DNA of 6,563 nt from NCBI GenBank assembly GCA_013816645.1, contig JACDEC010000167.1, positions 1-6,563 of the forward strand, in the 5' to 3' direction. Below the pieces are notes generated by a model that saw nothing but the letters and a program-made list of their open reading frames with translations, made no database searches and had not been told where the DNA came from. The translations under genes and the position numbers were made by a program. Of this stretch, positions 6,045 through 6,563 are shown piece after piece. Origin of the DNA: Planctomycetota bacterium (GTDB taxonomy: Bacteria; Planctomycetota; UBA11346). Position 1 is the stretch's first letter. Each line of letters starts with the position of its first letter.

Positions 6045-6131
6045 TGGTAGCCAAGGTGGGACTCGAACCCACAAAACCCGGAGGTCGGCGGATTTTGAAT
6101 CCGCTGCGTCTGCCAATTCCGCCACTCGGCC
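6045..6131 (-). tRNA. tRNA-Leu (anticodon CAA)
   Basis: An 87-base leucine tRNA reads UUG codons. The acceptor arms are GGCCGAG (6131-6125) and CTTGGCT, with two G-U pairs, then discriminator A and an encoded CCA (6047-6045). The D-arm region GTGGCGGAATTGGCAGACGC is typical of bacterial tRNA-Leu. The anticodon stem-loop is GGATTCAAAATCC, with CAA at 6097-6095. A long variable arm (GACCTCCGGGTTTT region) marks it as class II. The T-arm is GTGGG TTCGAGT CCCAC. No base looks damaged. It sits between the DUF4202 gene and the PAP2 gene on the same strand. Confidence 0.96.
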
Positions 6132-6142
6132 GTGGTCCGCGG

Positions 6143-6169
6143 ATGCTAGGGACGGCGGCCAGCGATCAA
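6143..6169 (-). promoter_or_regulatory. Candidate promoter for tRNA-Leu
   Basis: On the minus strand TTGATC (6169-6164) and TAGCAT (6148-6143) are separated by 15 bases, followed by the GC-rich stretch CCGCGG and then the tRNA 5' end 11 bases after the -10. A GC-rich discriminator is typical of stable-RNA promoters. The 15-base spacer is shorter than ideal. The -35 overlaps the stop codon of the DUF4202 gene. Confidence 0.4.
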
Positions 6170-6563
6170 CCCGGGGTTACCGCTGCGACCACCAGCTCGC
6201 GCAGGTGCGCCGGCAGGGGGATGGTCAGCGCCAGGTTGTGCGCCGCCGGGCTCATCTTCGCCCAGGTCCGGCGGATGATGTCGATGAACTTCTCGCGGGT
6301 GTAATCGGGATGCTCGGCGGCGAAGCCGGCGAGCTCGTCGGCGAGGAACACCAGGCAGGCCGCGTCCTCGAGCGTCTGGGCCTCGGCATCGCCCTTCGGC
6401 GCGTTCTTGGACACCAGCTGTGCGACGCGCGCGGCCAGGGCGGCGTCGCAGCCCGACGCCAGCAGGATCTCGCTGGCGCGCTCGCCCTGCCGCGCCTGGA
6501 CGGCCTTGCGCCACCGATGGTAGCCGGGCCGGTCGATCGGGAAGCTGGCCCGGGGGATGGCCC
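6166..6563 (-). CDS. DUF4202 family protein, N-terminus outside window
   Basis: 131 C-terminal residues are visible; the full family is about 190-200 residues, so roughly the first third lies beyond the right edge. Family-typical stretches are AIPRASFPIDRPGYHRWRKA at the start of the visible part, DAEAQTLEDAACLVFLADEL in the middle, and EKFIDIIRRTWAKMSP near the end. The protein is soluble and rich in helices, with no signal peptide or membrane segment in the visible part. DUF4202 has no established biochemical function that I can state; the His/Asp/Glu-rich helical pattern has an HD-like look, but that is only an impression. A GTG at 6414 could be mistaken for a start, but conserved family sequence continues in frame upstream of it. 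The stop lies 34 bases before the tRNA-Leu gene on the same strand. Confidence 0.85.
   Translation of the reverse strand, partial: AIPRASFPIDRPGYHRWRKAVQARQGERASEILLASGCDAALAARVAQLVSKNAPKGDAEAQTLEDAACLVFLADELAGFAAEHPDYTREKFIDIIRRTWAKMSPAAHNLALTIPLPAHLRELVVAAVTPG

Noticed and set aside
6146..6514. 122-residue minus-strand ORF in the DUF4202 region
   Set aside because: It is Arg/Gly-rich and out of frame with the DUF4202 signature, which is unmistakable in the adjacent frame.

Overview
This is a compact bacterial window with high GC (about two thirds by eye). It carries five complete or nearly complete protein genes, one partial protein gene at the right edge and one tRNA. The sensor kinase, the CreD-type inner-membrane protein, the exported 3D-domain protein and the CCA-encoding tRNA-Leu fit a high-GC Gram-negative chromosome. 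I would not name a genus. Nothing looks mobile: I saw no insertion sequence, integrase, CRISPR array or plasmid gene.

Layout. On the minus strand at the left, a signal-peptide protein with a C-terminal 3D domain (726-1337) is followed 75 bases later by folE, GTP cyclohydrolase I (1-650), which runs off the left edge within about ten residues of its usual end. A noncoding divergent region of about 370 bases (1338-1710) separates these from a plus-strand operon that I read as creB-creC-creD: an OmpR-type response regulator (1711-2385), a sensor histidine kinase whose GTG start overlaps the regulator's stop (2382-3818), and a shortened CreD-like inner-membrane protein (3902-5092). Converging on creD, and overlapping its end by 14 bases, is a minus-strand multi-pass PAP2-superfamily protein (5079-5981). 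Upstream of that on the same strand are tRNA-Leu(CAA) (6045-6131) and the C-terminal two thirds of a DUF4202 protein (6166 to the right edge).

How the genes may work together. CreBC is a two-component system known from enterobacteria, Aeromonas, Pseudomonas and Stenotrophomonas, where it is linked to metabolic or beta-lactam/cell-wall signals; CreD is its membrane-bound target linked to envelope integrity. The 3D protein is probably exported and envelope-related, and the PAP2 protein is probably a membrane lipid-phosphate enzyme, so three neighbouring units have an envelope theme. That link is inference from proximity. folE, the tRNA and DUF4202 look like ordinary housekeeping or uncharacterised neighbours.

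I do not see a clearly new defence or mobile system. The points most worth a second look are the reduced CreD, the GTGACC repeats in the divergent region, the hairpin between creC and creD, and the false tRNA-derived N-terminus that automatic gene calling could add to the PAP2 protein.
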